Of a stretch of 64,000 nt of DNA, positions 9,881 to 18,974 are shown in pieces (within the stretch, counting starts at the first letter, position 1; every line of letters starts with the position of its first letter). Origin of the DNA: Bog-159 sp963738375 (GTDB taxonomy: Bacteria > Acidobacteriota > Terriglobia > Bryobacterales > Bryobacteraceae). The stretch lies in the NCBI GenBank assembly GCA_963738375.1, contig CAVTWL010000012.1:62001-126000 (forward strand), written 5' to 3'. The notes beneath the pieces are model-generated. The model saw only the letters and a program-made list of their open reading frames with translations, was not told the DNA's origin and did not search any database. A program made the translations under genes and the position numbers.

Positions 9881-9933
9881 TATCTAGATTAAGTAAAGGC
9901 GCGTACAATCCGCCCTCCGGTAACGAGGAAAAC

Positions 9934-10215
9934 ATGCCAAAAAAGCTTGCCGCTCTCATTCGTCTCTTACTGCTTGTTCCCTTGCCCTTGCTCGCCGAAG
10001 AAAAAGCCAGTTCCATCGTCATCGTCGCCGACTCCCGCCACCTTACCGGCCTGACCGCGTGGTGGGTCAACATTTACAACGAGAGTCATCTGTATTTCGC
10101 CCTGCTCACGGCTATCTCCATCCCCCTGGGGGGCGCGATTCTGGGCGGCATTGCGGACTTGCTGATGGGCCGCATCGGTATAGATCTGAAATCCCGCACG
10201 CTGAAGGAGAACTAG
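9934..10215 (+). CDS. Small membrane protein of the TSUP operon
   Basis: 93 residues with a signal peptide or first helix (RLLLLVPLPLLAEE), a short extracytoplasmic piece containing VADSRHLTGLTAWWVNIYN, and one clear helix near 55-75 followed by LLMGRIGIDLKSRTLKEN. A ribosome binding site AACGAGG precedes ATG 9934. It resembles small membrane proteins that I remember next to TauE/SafE permeases in sulphate reducers (the DVU0150 type); I cannot confirm this by search. Thirty bases separate it from the permease, so co-expression and a helper role in the permease complex are likely. Confidence 0.7.
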   Translation: MPKKLAALIRLLLLVPLPLLAEEKASSIVIVADSRHLTGLTAWWVNIYNESHLYFALLTAISIPLGGAILGGIADLLMGRIGIDLKSRTLKEN

Positions 10216-10245
10216 CGCCTTGATTCCCTTACAAGAGGTCTCTTC

Positions 10246-11310
10246 ATGAATTGGTTTTACGTCCTTCTGCCCATCGCCGGCGTCCACGTCTGGTGGCCCG
10301 GACTCGTCATCCTCGGCCTCGGCGTCGGCATCATCGGCGGATTCTTCGGCATGGGCGGCGCCTGGATGGTTACTCCGGCCCTCAACGTCCTCGGCCTGCC
10401 CATGGCCTTCGCCATCGGCACCGATATCACCCACATGGCGGGCAAATCTCTCATCTCCACCATGCGCCACGCCAAGTTTGGCAATGTCGATTACCGCCTC
10501 TCACTCATCATGGTCTTCGGCACCATCGGCGGCCTCGAAATCGGCGCCCGCAACATCATGTGGCTGGAACGCGTCGGCAAAATCGACCTCTACGTCCGCT
10601 GCGGCTACCTCATCCTCCTCACGGCTATCGCGTGGCTGGTCTTCGCCGACGTGATTAAGCGCCGCAACAAGGATCGCGCCGCTCTCGCCGCCGGCCGCCC
10701 CATCGACGATCTGGCTACCGGCATCGAGTGGTATAAAACCCTTCAGCGCATCAACATTCCACCCATCATGAACTTCCCCAAGGCGGGCATCCGCTGCTCG
10801 ATCTGGCTGCCCATCGCCGTAGCCTTCTTCACCGGATGGCTCGCCGGAGTCCTGGGCATCGGCGGCGGCCTCATCCGCATGCCTTCCCTGATCTATCTGA
10901 TCGGTTGCCCCACGCACGTTGCCGTCGGCACCGACCTCTTTGAAATCGCCGTCTCCGGCCTGTACGGCGCCGCTACTTATAGCTACAAAGGACGCGTCGA
11001 GCTTTGGGCCGCCTTCATTATGTTGATTGGCGCCGCCGTAGGCGCGCAAATCGGCGCCGTCGCCACCAAATACGTCAAAGGCTACGGCATCCGCATCTTC
11101 TTTGGCTGCGCCGTCATCGGCTGCGATATCTCCATCCTGATGAAAATCATTGCCGCCGCCCGCCCCAGCCTGAAACACATCCTCGACCCTGCCGCTACTG
11201 TCCTGGTTCTCGGCCTGGTCTCCCTGCTTTCCTTCTTCATCGTCATGAAATTCCTCCTGGGTGTCCGCGAGGAACTCGCCCAAAAGCGAGAGGCGGTGCT
11301 GGTTGCTTAA
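10246..11310 (+). CDS. TSUP (TauE/SafE) family membrane permease
   Basis: 354 residues, about eight to nine transmembrane helices. The two halves carry the family signature loops, GGFFGMGGAWMVTPAL near residue 28 and GVLGIGGGLIRMPSLIYL near residue 202, each followed by a conserved GTD motif (AIGTDITHM, AVGTDLFEI). The long 120-185 loop between the halves is typical of the larger sulphate-reducer-like branch. TSUP proteins move sulphite, sulphonates, sulphoacetate or other organic anions out of the cell; the substrate here is unknown. An AGAGGTCTCTTC ribosome binding site precedes ATG 10246. The next gene starts inside its last codons, which indicates translational coupling. Confidence 0.88.
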   Translation: MNWFYVLLPIAGVHVWWPGLVILGLGVGIIGGFFGMGGAWMVTPALNVLGLPMAFAIGTDITHMAGKSLISTMRHAKFGNVDYRLSLIMVFGTIGGLEIGARNIMWLERVGKIDLYVRCGYLILLTAIAWLVFADVIKRRNKDRAALAAGRPIDDLATGIEWYKTLQRINIPPIMNFPKAGIRCSIWLPIAVAFFTGWLAGVLGIGGGLIRMPSLIYLIGCPTHVAVGTDLFEIAVSGLYGAATYSYKGRVELWAAFIMLIGAAVGAQIGAVATKYVKGYGIRIFFGCAVIGCDISILMKIIAAARPSLKHILDPAATVLVLGLVSLLSFFIVMKFLLGVREELAQKREAVLVA

Positions 11311-11875
11311 GAATTGTTCGGTGGGCGGCCTTCTGGCTGCCATCCTGCTCACCACCGCCTGCGCCATCACCGGCCACGTTCAACAAGGCCGCGTCGTCGC
11401 GTACAATAAGGATACCCATCAAATCACCTTGATCGCCGAGCCTGCGCAGCCCACCAAAACCAGCCCCGGCGTCCTCCCCCCCCTCACCATCACGACCCCT
11501 ACGGACCCAGCCGAAATGGGCCCCGAACCCGCCGTCGGAGGTCTCCTCGCCGTCGACTTCGCAAACCATCGCATCACCGTTTACGATCCGGCCGCCCAAT
11601 CCTTCCGCGTGGTACCTTTTACGCCGCTGCGGGAGAAACACGACGTCGCCAAGAACCCCGGCCTTCCCACGGTCAACCGCGACGCGCGCACCATCACCAT
11701 CTACTCCACGCGCCAGAAGACCCTGGTCACCTTCGCGGCCACCCCCGAACTGCTCGCCCTCCCGGCTTCCACCTGGCGCGGCGGCGATACAGTCCGCTAC
11801 TATTACAAGGAACCGTCCCAGGCGCTGCGCTTGATGAACGTGACCAAAACGGACCTCTCGAAAGCAACCGGCTAG
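11303..11875 (+). CDS. Putative lipoprotein of the TSUP operon (DUF4881-like)
   Basis: I chose TTG 11303, which follows GAGAGGCGG and overlaps the permease stop; it gives a short charged end and a hydrophobic segment GGLLAAILLTTAC with a cysteine, like a weak lipobox. An upstream GTG at 11261 is possible but would precede the signal with soluble sequence. The mature part begins with GHVQQGRVVAYNKDTHQITLI and ends in VRYYYKEPSQALRLMNVTKTD, a small beta-rich fold. The opening resembles DUF4881 lipoproteins as I recall them from Desulfovibrio. Its place between permease and phosphotransferase-like protein suggests a periplasmic partner of the permease. Confidence 0.6.
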   Translation: MLKNCSVGGLLAAILLTTACAITGHVQQGRVVAYNKDTHQITLIAEPAQPTKTSPGVLPPLTITTPTDPAEMGPEPAVGGLLAVDFANHRITVYDPAAQSFRVVPFTPLREKHDVAKNPGLPTVNRDARTITIYSTRQKTLVTFAATPELLALPASTWRGGDTVRYYYKEPSQALRLMNVTKTDLSKATG

Positions 11876-11891
11876 GCCGGCTCGATCTTCT

Positions 11892-14441
11892 ATGTGGCCA
11901 TTCCGGCGGGGCAACCGCCAGCAGGAGGCGCTCGACCCGGCCGCGGACCGCATTCGAGCCAAGTACGCCAGCTTCCGCCATCTGCTTACACTCAACAACG
12001 AATGCCTGGAGTTGATGGCGGGCCTGCAGGACGATCTCCAATTCGTCCCCCCCGCCGGGAGGTTCTCGGCGATCGCATTGAAGCCATCTTCATCCGCGTC
12101 CGAGGCGTAGTGACCGCCATTGAGCGGCTCACGGGCATCGCCCAGCGCATCCTCGCAGCCGCGATCGAAACCCAGCACAACGAGATCCAGCGCTACACCG
12201 ATAGCCTTGACGGGACCGTCCAGCCCCGTCTCTGCACCTGGCTCGCCGACGTCGATGCTTCCGCCGAAGACGAAGTCGGTAGCAAGGCCGCCGTGCTGGG
12301 CGAAATCCGCAACCGGCTCGGCCTCCCGGTGCCCGATGGTTTCGTCATCACCACCGAAGCCTACCGCCAGTATTGCGGCTTGCCTCTTTGGGAGCGGGTC
12401 CGCGACGCGATTCACGATCTCGATACCACCGATTCCGACGCCCTCCGCTACGCTTCCGAAGCGCTGTCCGGTGCTGTGATGTACTCCACCCTGCCGGCCG
12501 CGATCGCCCAATCCATTGCCGAAGGCGCCGCCACAATGCTGCGCCAGGGCGGCACGCTGGCGGTTCGCTCCAGCGCCCGTGGCGAAGGCAACTCCCGTTC
12601 CTACGCCGGACAGTTTGTCAGCTTCCTTAACGTCTCCGCCGATCAGGCTGTGGATTCTTACCGCCGCGTGATCTCCGCCCGTTTCCGTAAGCGCGCTATC
12701 TTCTACCGCCTGTCGGCCGGCCTCCGCGAAGTCGACACACCCATGGCCGCCCTGTTCGTCAAAATGATTCCGGCCCGCGCCGCGGGCATCATGTACAGCC
12801 GCGACCCCGGCAATCCCAAGAGCAAGAATCTCTGGATTACCGCAACTCGCGGTCTTGGCATGGGCATCGCCAGCGGCAGCAGCCCCGCCGACCTCTTCGT
12901 CGTCACCCGCTCTTCGCCTCACGCCGTCGTCGAACGCAACCTGGTCGATAAGCCGGAAGAGTTGATCCTGCAATCCGGCGGCGGCGTTACCGCCGTCCCC
13001 CTCGATCCCACCCATCGCGCCGAGCCCAGCCTTTCCGACGTATACCTGCACACTCTGGCCGATTGGGCGATCCACCTCGAGCGCCATTTCAAAGCGCCGC
13101 AAGATATCGAATGGGTTCTCGATCGCGAAGGCGCCCTCTGGATCGTCCAGTCCCGCCCCCTAGCCAACGCCGACGCGGGCCGCGCGAAATCCGGCGCCAC
13201 TCCTAAAGTCCAGCCCGCCGTCGCGGGTGGACGCACCGTGTTCCCCGGCCGCACCTCGGGCAAGGCGTTCCTGATCGATGAAATTCAAAACATCAACGAC
13301 GCGCCCGACGGCTCGATTGTCTTCATCCGCAAGCCATCGCCAGAAATCGTAGGCATCCTTCCGCGCATCGCCGGACTGGCCGCCGAATGGGGCAACGTCG
13401 CCGGCCACGCCGCCACGCTACTGCGCGAATTTCAGATTCCGTCCGTGTTCCAGATGCCCGGCGCCTTCGACCGCCTCACCAGCGGCGAGCCGGTCAGTCT
13501 CGATGCCGCCCAGGCGCGAGTTTATCCCGGGACCCTCTGGCCTCCTCGCCGCCGCGAAGCTTCCGTCATCGAGCGCTACCGCGAGCGGGGGGGGAACCCC
13601 ATCGCAGCCCGCCTGCTTACCCTAAACCTCCAGGATCCCGCCGCCGACAACTTCCGCCCCTCCGGCTGCCAGTCCGTCCACGACGTGCTCCGCTACTGCC
13701 ACGAAAAAGCGATCGAGACGATGTTTGAAGTCAACGATCGCGAATTGGAACGCCGCGGCGCGCAATCTTTCCGCAAACTCAAGACCAAACTGCCCCTGAA
13801 CCTCTCTGTCATCGATCTCGGTGGCGGACTTGCTCCCGCGGATCCCGTCGCACCGGTCCGTCACGCCCGAAGAAATCGTTTCCCGTCCTTTTCAGGCTCT
13901 CTGGCAAGGCATCAGTCACCCGGAAGTCACATGGACGCGCCACATGCCCGCCAGCCTCGGCGACATGGCATCCATCCTCGCCGCCACGTTCACCCCACGC
14001 GGTGGCATCGCCCGTCCTTTAGGCCAGGAGAGTCACCTGCTGGTTGCCGACGAGTACATGAACCTGAACTCCCGCCTCGCTTATCATTACAGCCTGGTGG
14101 ACGCCTGCCTGTCGGATATTCCGGCTGAAAACTATATCTCCTTTCGCTTCGAAGGAGGCGGCGCCGCCCACAGCCGCCGCAGCCTGCGCGCCTGCTTTTT
14201 GGAAAAGTGCCTGGTTCATTACGGCTTTCGCGTGGACCGCCGCGGCGACTTGGTGAATGCGTGGTTTCGCAAAGCCCCCGCCGATCAAACCGGCGAGCGC
14301 CTCGACCTCCTCGGGCGCCTCCTCGCTTGCTCCAGCCAACTCGATATGTACATGAACAGCCGCGAAATCATGAACTGGTACGCCGCCCAATTCATCCAGG
14401 GCAACTACGCCTTCCGCGCTGCCGACCCACAGAATCGCTAA
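11892..14441 (+). CDS. PEP/pyruvate-binding (PPDK-like) protein, frame broken twice
   Basis: The start is ATG 11892 (MWPFRRGNRQQEALDP), 16 bases after the lipoprotein stop. The frame shifts at the C7 run ending near 12052, where one added C restores it, and again near 13830-13850; the final piece is open at 13821-14441. The nucleotide-binding domain follows an N-terminal helical region: GSKAAVLGEI near 12281 and the arginine motif AVRSSARGEGNSRSYAGQF near 12562. QDIEWVLDREGALWIVQSRPL closes it. A swivelling phosphohistidine domain has NVAGHAATLLREFQIPSVF near 13395 (expected phosphorylated His in GHA). The C-terminal third has no PEP/pyruvate TIM barrel that I recognise, so this is not a complete PEP synthase. 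It may phosphorylate or pyrophosphorylate an unknown partner. Confidence 0.75.
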
Positions 14442-14460
14442 CAGGTCCTCCCCCCCCCAA

Positions 14461-17112
14461 TCAATCATGCCGTAGCGCCACGGCGGGATCCACTCTGCCA
14501 GCCCGCCTCGCCGGTAGACACCCCGCCAGCGCCGCCACCGCCAGCAGCACCCCGATGGCCCACGCAAACGAAACCGTATCTAACGGCTGCACCCCAAAGA
14601 GGAACCCCGCCAGCAGCCGTACCGCCGCCAGCGCTGCCATCGACCCGATGGCTACGCCCGCCGCCACTAGCTTCCAAACATCGCCGAGCACCCGAGCTAC
14701 CGCGTCCCCCCGCCGCGCTCCCAGCGCCGCCCGTATCCCGATCTCTCGCGTCCGTTCCGCTACCCCGCACGCCAATACTCCGTGCAACCCGATCGCCGCC
14801 AGCACCAACGCCATCGCGCCGAACCCGCCGAGCAGCATGGTCAACAGCCGCAGCCCCGCGCTCTCGCGATTCAGCCGCTCGGTCATGGTGGCCGCCTCCA
14901 GCACCGGTACTGCCGGATCGATATCCGCCACCGCCGCCCGCACCGCCGAGATTAATTGCTCGGGCGCGCCCTCCGTCCGCACGCATAGAACCAGGCGGTT
15001 CAATTGCGGGTCGAGCGCGGTATAGACCATCGGCGCGGGTTTCTCCCGCAAGCCGAAATAACGGGCATCGCGCACGATACCCACAATCCGCAGCACATCG
15101 CTGTCGCCCGCCTGATCTCCGAAGACCAACCGCTGGCCCACTGCGTTCTCGTTCGGATACAGGAGATGCGCCAGGCTCTCGCTCACGAGCGCGACCGGCG
15201 GCGCGCCCGGCCGCGAATCCGCCGCAGTTAGATCGCGCCCCGCGATCAGCGGAATCCGCAGCGTGTTCAAATACCCGTCACTCACGGTATTGGATTCCAC
15301 CGGAACCGCCGCCTCTCGTCCAAGGCTTGTTACCGTGCCTGAATCGTTCCCACCATCGAGCGGGGCAAAGTCCGCCAAGCTGGTGCGCCGCACGCCCGGC
15401 AGTGCCGCCACACGCTCCCTTAGCCGAGCGTAAAACTCTGTCGCGCGGCGCCCTTCATATCCAACCTGCGCCGGCTGCACGTAGACAAACAGGATGCCGC
15501 CGCGCGCGTAGCCCAAATCCAACGCCTGCAGATGTGCCATACTGCGAGCCAGCAGCGCCACGCCCACCATCAGCAGCAGGGAGAGCGAAACCTGCGTTAC
15601 CACTAGCGCCCTTCGCGGTTCCACGCGTATGCCGGCGCGGAAAGGCGCGCCCCTTTGCGCTTTGATGGAATTCGCCAGATCCCATCGCGACGCGCGCAGC
15701 GCCGGCCCCAACCCGAAGAGCAGCCCCGTCGCCACCGTCACCGCGAATGCGAAGGCGAGCACACGCCAGTCCGCCGATACGTCCAGCGAAAACGGCAGCG
15801 GGCCGTCCGAGGGCAAGAAGTGGACCAGGGTGCGCGCTCCCGCCGTCCCCGCCAGCGCGCCGGCCACGCCACCCGCCAACGCGATGAGTAGGCTCTCCGT
15901 CAACAATTGCCGCACCAGACGCGCCCGTCCCGCGCCCAGCGCCAGCCGTAGGGCGATCTCCCGCTGCCGCCCGAGCGATCGCGCCAGCAACAATCCGGCC
16001 ACATTCGCGCAGGCCAACGCCAGCAGCAGCCCCGCCGCCGACAGCAAAATCAACAAAGGCTCCGAGAATTGCGAGAGCGGACCCAAGCCATGCGCGGAGG
16101 GCAGCAATACGGTCCGTCCGCGCGGCCGGCCGGTCGACACCGAATCGGTTTCCGCCGCCGCCCGCGACAGGCTCACGCCGGGCCGCAGGCGAGCGACCAC
16201 CGCCAACCATTCTCGCCGCGGCACGTTCCAGTTATTGCGCATCGTCGGCAGCACAGCGGGAAACGCGCGCAAGGGCACGTAAACATCCGGCACGCTGCCT
16301 GGCAGCGCTCCCGTGAAACCGCGCTGCGCCACGCCCGCGACCGTGCCGATCGCTCCATTGAGCCGGACGGGCCTTCCCAACGCATCCATGCGGCCGCCCA
16401 TCCGGCGCTGCCAGAATTCGTAGCTCAGTACGACAGGCAAACCCGCCTCAGCCGGTCTCTCGTCGGCTTGAGCGAGCACGCGTCCCGCGGATGCCCCCAC
16501 GCCCAACACCGCGAAATAGTTTCCCGATACGAACGCCGTGCTTACCACCGCCGGCAGTTCGCTCCGCGCCGCGTCCGCCGTGTTGAAGCCCACCGGGTTC
16601 CCGCTATTGAAGGCCGCCACGCCCGTGTAGGCATCGCGGACGTCATCGCGGATCGCCTGATAATCGGCGACACTATGCAACACGAAGGGCCGCCCAGGAT
16701 TGCGCGCGACGGTCACCAGTTCTTCCGCATTTCGCACCGGCAGCGGACGCAGCAGCACCGCATTGGCTACTGTGAACAAGGCCGTGGTGGCCCCCACCCC
16801 CAGCCCGATGGTCAGCACGATGGCGGCGCTGAAACCCGGGCCCCGCAGCATCTGCCGCAGCGCATAGCGCACGTCCTGCGCGGTCGTATCCCACAGGCTC
16901 ATCCCGCGCGCATCGCGGCAATTCTCCTTGGCCTGCTCCACGCCGCCCAGCGTTCGCCGCGCCTGGCGCACGGCCTGCTCGCGGCCCATCCCCGCGCGCA
17001 CATGCAATTCCACCTGCTGCTCCAAGTGGAAGAGGAGTTCTTCCTCCAACTCCCGTTCCATGGCGTTGCGGCGCAGCAGCGCGCGCAGGCGGTAGAGCAA
17101 GCCGGTCAGCAT
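14461..17112 (-). CDS. Second ADOP-type orphan permease
   Basis: Start ATG 17112 (MLTGLLYRLRALLRRN) overlaps the stop of the PadR gene upstream, whereas the longer frame to 17154 lies inside PadR. 883 residues with the same plan as the first ADOP: prefix domain with EELLFHLEQQVELH and NCRDARGMS, first helix after LRGPGFSAAIVL, middle FtsX triplet near 340-450, second periplasmic unit, and C-terminal triplet ending in CLPARRAGRVDPAVALRHD. It is clearly paralogous to the 6743-9388 gene but well diverged, so the duplication is old. No ATPase is nearby. It faces the operon ending at 14441 with only 19 bases between, among them a run of nine or ten C. Confidence 0.9.
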   Translation of the reverse strand: MLTGLLYRLRALLRRNAMERELEEELLFHLEQQVELHVRAGMGREQAVRQARRTLGGVEQAKENCRDARGMSLWDTTAQDVRYALRQMLRGPGFSAAIVLTIGLGVGATTALFTVANAVLLRPLPVRNAEELVTVARNPGRPFVLHSVADYQAIRDDVRDAYTGVAAFNSGNPVGFNTADAARSELPAVVSTAFVSGNYFAVLGVGASAGRVLAQADERPAEAGLPVVLSYEFWQRRMGGRMDALGRPVRLNGAIGTVAGVAQRGFTGALPGSVPDVYVPLRAFPAVLPTMRNNWNVPRREWLAVVARLRPGVSLSRAAAETDSVSTGRPRGRTVLLPSAHGLGPLSQFSEPLLILLSAAGLLLALACANVAGLLLARSLGRQREIALRLALGAGRARLVRQLLTESLLIALAGGVAGALAGTAGARTLVHFLPSDGPLPFSLDVSADWRVLAFAFAVTVATGLLFGLGPALRASRWDLANSIKAQRGAPFRAGIRVEPRRALVVTQVSLSLLLMVGVALLARSMAHLQALDLGYARGGILFVYVQPAQVGYEGRRATEFYARLRERVAALPGVRRTSLADFAPLDGGNDSGTVTSLGREAAVPVESNTVSDGYLNTLRIPLIAGRDLTAADSRPGAPPVALVSESLAHLLYPNENAVGQRLVFGDQAGDSDVLRIVGIVRDARYFGLREKPAPMVYTALDPQLNRLVLCVRTEGAPEQLISAVRAAVADIDPAVPVLEAATMTERLNRESAGLRLLTMLLGGFGAMALVLAAIGLHGVLACGVAERTREIGIRAALGARRGDAVARVLGDVWKLVAAGVAIGSMAALAAVRLLAGFLFGVQPLDTVSFAWAIGVLLAVAALAGCLPARRAGRVDPAVALRHD

Positions 17113-17438
17113 AGGTCGAGTACCTGTCCCATTACCGTGGTCAGCCGCGACCAATCCGCCGTTTTAGCCTGCAGTTCCTTGTGACCCGCCCGCGTCAATT
17201 CGTAATACCGCGCGCGTCGATTATTTTCGGTCGCCCCCCACTTGGCCCTGATCAGTCCGCGCCGCTCCAGGCGGTGCAGCGAAGGATATAACGACCCTTG
17301 CCCCACCTGGACGGCATCTTGGGTCATCTGCTTCAGGCGCTCGGAAACCGCCCAACCATGCAACGGGGCCAGGGCAACAGCTTTCATAATCAATAAATCG
17401 AGGGTGCCTTGCGGCAGTTCCAGTTTTTGATTGGTCAT
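17106..17438 (-). CDS. PadR-family transcriptional regulator of the second ADOP
   Basis: 110 residues, starting MTNQKLELPQGTLDLLIMKAVALAPLHGW, with the winged helix ending in GSLYPSLHRLERRGLI and NNRRARYYELTRAGHKEL. Nearly every conserved position of the first PadR is kept. The stop TGA overlaps the permease start (ATGCTGA), which implies coupled translation. An inverted repeat specific to this gene, different in sequence from the first operator, lies 13-46 bases upstream, so each repressor probably sees only its own site. Confidence 0.92.
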   Translation of the reverse strand: MTNQKLELPQGTLDLLIMKAVALAPLHGWAVSERLKQMTQDAVQVGQGSLYPSLHRLERRGLIRAKWGATENNRRARYYELTRAGHKELQAKTADWSRLTTVMGQVLDLC

Positions 17439-17450
17439 TCTTCCCTATTA

Positions 17451-17489
17451 CTTCGACAATAGAATATCAAGTGTGTTGTCGAAGCGCAA
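17451..17489 (-). promoter_or_regulatory. Promoter-operator of the second padR-ADOP module
   Basis: Perfect inverted repeat with arms CTTCGACAA (17451-17459) and TTGTCGAAG (17476-17484), spacer 16 bases. On the minus strand a -35-like TTGCGC (17489-17484) and -10-like TATTCT (17466-17461) have a 17-base spacer and are overlapped by the repeat. Geometry matches the first module; the arm sequence differs at two of nine positions. Confidence 0.65.
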
Positions 17490-17543
17490 GGGAAGATGCC
17501 GGTATCGCCGTGTCAACGAAGGGGCAAGCCGCCAATCGATGGC

Positions 17544-17581
17544 AAAAAACACTGAACAAACCGGCCCGCGTGGGACTATAT
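17544..17581 (+). promoter_or_regulatory. ECF-type promoter of the sigma factor gene
   Basis: This 38-base block is 29/38 identical to the block before the TonB receptor (18975-19012). Shared parts are a six-A run, TGAAC at 17553-17557 as -35 element, and GACYRTAT at 17574-17581 as -10 element, 16 bases apart. Only eight bases separate it from the ATG at 17590. Confidence 0.6.
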
Positions 17582-17589
17582 AGGTAGAA

Positions 17590-18165
17590 ATGCCAGATTG
17601 CCCATCGGAATCGGAGGTCTTCGCCCTGGCGGCGTCTCCCGCTGTCCGGGAAGCGGCGGCCTCGCCAGCCGAACTGGTGACGGTGCGCCTCTTCGACGAG
17701 GTCCGCGTCCCGTTACTGCGCTATTTATCGGCATTCCCGCTGGGCATTTCCGACTCCGAGGATGTGGTTCAAGAAGCATTTCTTTCCCTCTTTCGCAATA
17801 TGCAAAGGGGGAACAAGTATCAAAACCTTCACGGCTGGTTGTTTCGGGCGGTGCATCATTTGGCGTTGAAGAAGCGGCAGCGGTCCAGGAAAGATGCGGA
17901 GAACAGCGGTTCTATCGCAAGCATGGAAGAATATCTGCCCGACCCCGGCCTGAACCCCGAGGACCAGTTTGCGTCCCAACAGATGCAGCGGCGTCTGATG
18001 GCGGTGGTGCAGGCTCTGCCCGAGCAGCATAGATGGTGTCTCTATCTGCGGGCCGAAGGCTTGCGCTATCGCGAAATTGCCGAGATCGTGGGCATGTCTC
18101 TCGGATCGGTTTCGATGTCGTTGGAGAGGTCCCTGGCGATGATCGCGCGAGCCGCGAAACGGTGA
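17590..18165 (+). CDS. ECF RNA polymerase sigma factor
   Basis: 191 residues. Region 2 holds DSEDVVQEAFLSLFRN near 60 and GWLFRAVHHLALKKRQR near 87; region 4 holds LPEQHRWCLYLRAEGLRYREIAEIVGMSLGSVSMSL near 145-180. An N-terminal extension of about 30 residues precedes region 2. It recruits RNA polymerase to specific promoters, most likely its own and that of the TonB receptor, because both are preceded by the same block. The next gene, an anti-sigma-like membrane protein, follows after five bases. No clear ribosome binding site precedes the ATG, in line with a nearly leaderless mRNA. Confidence 0.92.
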   Translation: MPDCPSESEVFALAASPAVREAAASPAELVTVRLFDEVRVPLLRYLSAFPLGISDSEDVVQEAFLSLFRNMQRGNKYQNLHGWLFRAVHHLALKKRQRSRKDAENSGSIASMEEYLPDPGLNPEDQFASQQMQRRLMAVVQALPEQHRWCLYLRAEGLRYREIAEIVGMSLGSVSMSLERSLAMIARAAKR

Positions 18166-18170
18166 TTGCT

Positions 18171-18968
18171 ATGTCGCATGAATTTCATTTATCGGATAGG
18201 GAATTGCTGATGGCGGTGGATGGCGAACTGCCCGCACGCAAGGCGGAGCGGGCGGAGGCCCACCTCAAATCGTGTTGGGAGTGCCGGACGCGTAGACAGC
18301 AAATGGAAACCGCCATTGGCGAATTCATCCGATTCCAGCGCGGCAGCTTCGACCAACGAGTTCCTGCGGCGGACGGACCGCGCGCTCTATTGAAAGCGCA
18401 GCTCGACCGCTTGGGGGAGCAAGAGACACCGCCGGCCGGCTGGTGGCGCGCAATCGGGCGACGGTTGACTTGGGCCGCCGCGGCCGTAGTGGTGTTGGCC
18501 GCGGCGGGAGCCATGGTCTTCCGCCCGTTTACGCCGCAGCCATCCGGCCGCATGGTGGCGGTGACGGTGCCGAATCCGGCATTCACTCCCGGTGCAATGG
18601 TTCTGGCCGACCAGCGGCAAGTCTGCCTGGAATCGGGGGTGAAGAACAAGGCGGTGCCCACGGCGCTGCAGAGAAGAGTCTTTGCCGAATACGGTATTCC
18701 CTCGGTCGAACCCGGCGCTTACGAAGTCGATTACCTGATCACGCCGGCGCTGGGAGGCGCGGACGACATTCACAATCTTTGGCCCCAATCCAACCGCGCG
18801 ACCATCTGGAACGCGCAAGTGAAGGACGATCTGGAAGACCATCTTCGCGACTTGGTTTGCGAGGGCCAACTGGACTTGGCGACCGCGCAGCGCGAGATCG
18901 CCGGCAACTGGATTGAGGCCTATAAAAAGTACTTCCACACGGAGATTCCCTTGCCGGCTTCGCGTTGA
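18171..18968 (+). CDS. Membrane anti-sigma-like protein with HNH-nuclease-like C-terminal domain
   Basis: 265 residues; ATG 18171 is five bases after the sigma stop. A zf-HC2-type cytoplasmic module comes first: DRELLMAVDGELPARKAERAEAH then CWECRTRR, giving the H-x3-C-x2-C pattern usual for zinc anti-sigma domains. One transmembrane helix follows (about 98-117, WAAAAVVVLAAAGAMVF). The outer part ends in a domain that looks like a small HNH endonuclease: YEVDYLITPALGGADDIHN near 185-203 and WIEAYKKYF at the end. The usual catalytic Asp-His pair is Asp187-Tyr188 here, so nuclease activity is doubtful; the fold may serve as a sensor. It probably holds the sigma factor inactive until a signal arrives. 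Confidence 0.8.
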   Translation: MSHEFHLSDRELLMAVDGELPARKAERAEAHLKSCWECRTRRQQMETAIGEFIRFQRGSFDQRVPAADGPRALLKAQLDRLGEQETPPAGWWRAIGRRLTWAAAAVVVLAAAGAMVFRPFTPQPSGRMVAVTVPNPAFTPGAMVLADQRQVCLESGVKNKAVPTALQRRVFAEYGIPSVEPGAYEVDYLITPALGGADDIHNLWPQSNRATIWNAQVKDDLEDHLRDLVCEGQLDLATAQREIAGNWIEAYKKYFHTEIPLPASR

Positions 18969-18974
18969 TTGTCC

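Noticed and set aside
11243..13102. A 619-codon minus-strand frame across the TSUP operon
   Set aside because: It covers the end of the permease, the lipoprotein and the PEP-binding gene, all well supported on the plus strand.
6743..17438. Composite transposon formed by the two ADOP modules
   Set aside because: No transposase, terminal inverted repeats or target duplications were seen, and the copies are too diverged and in the same orientation.
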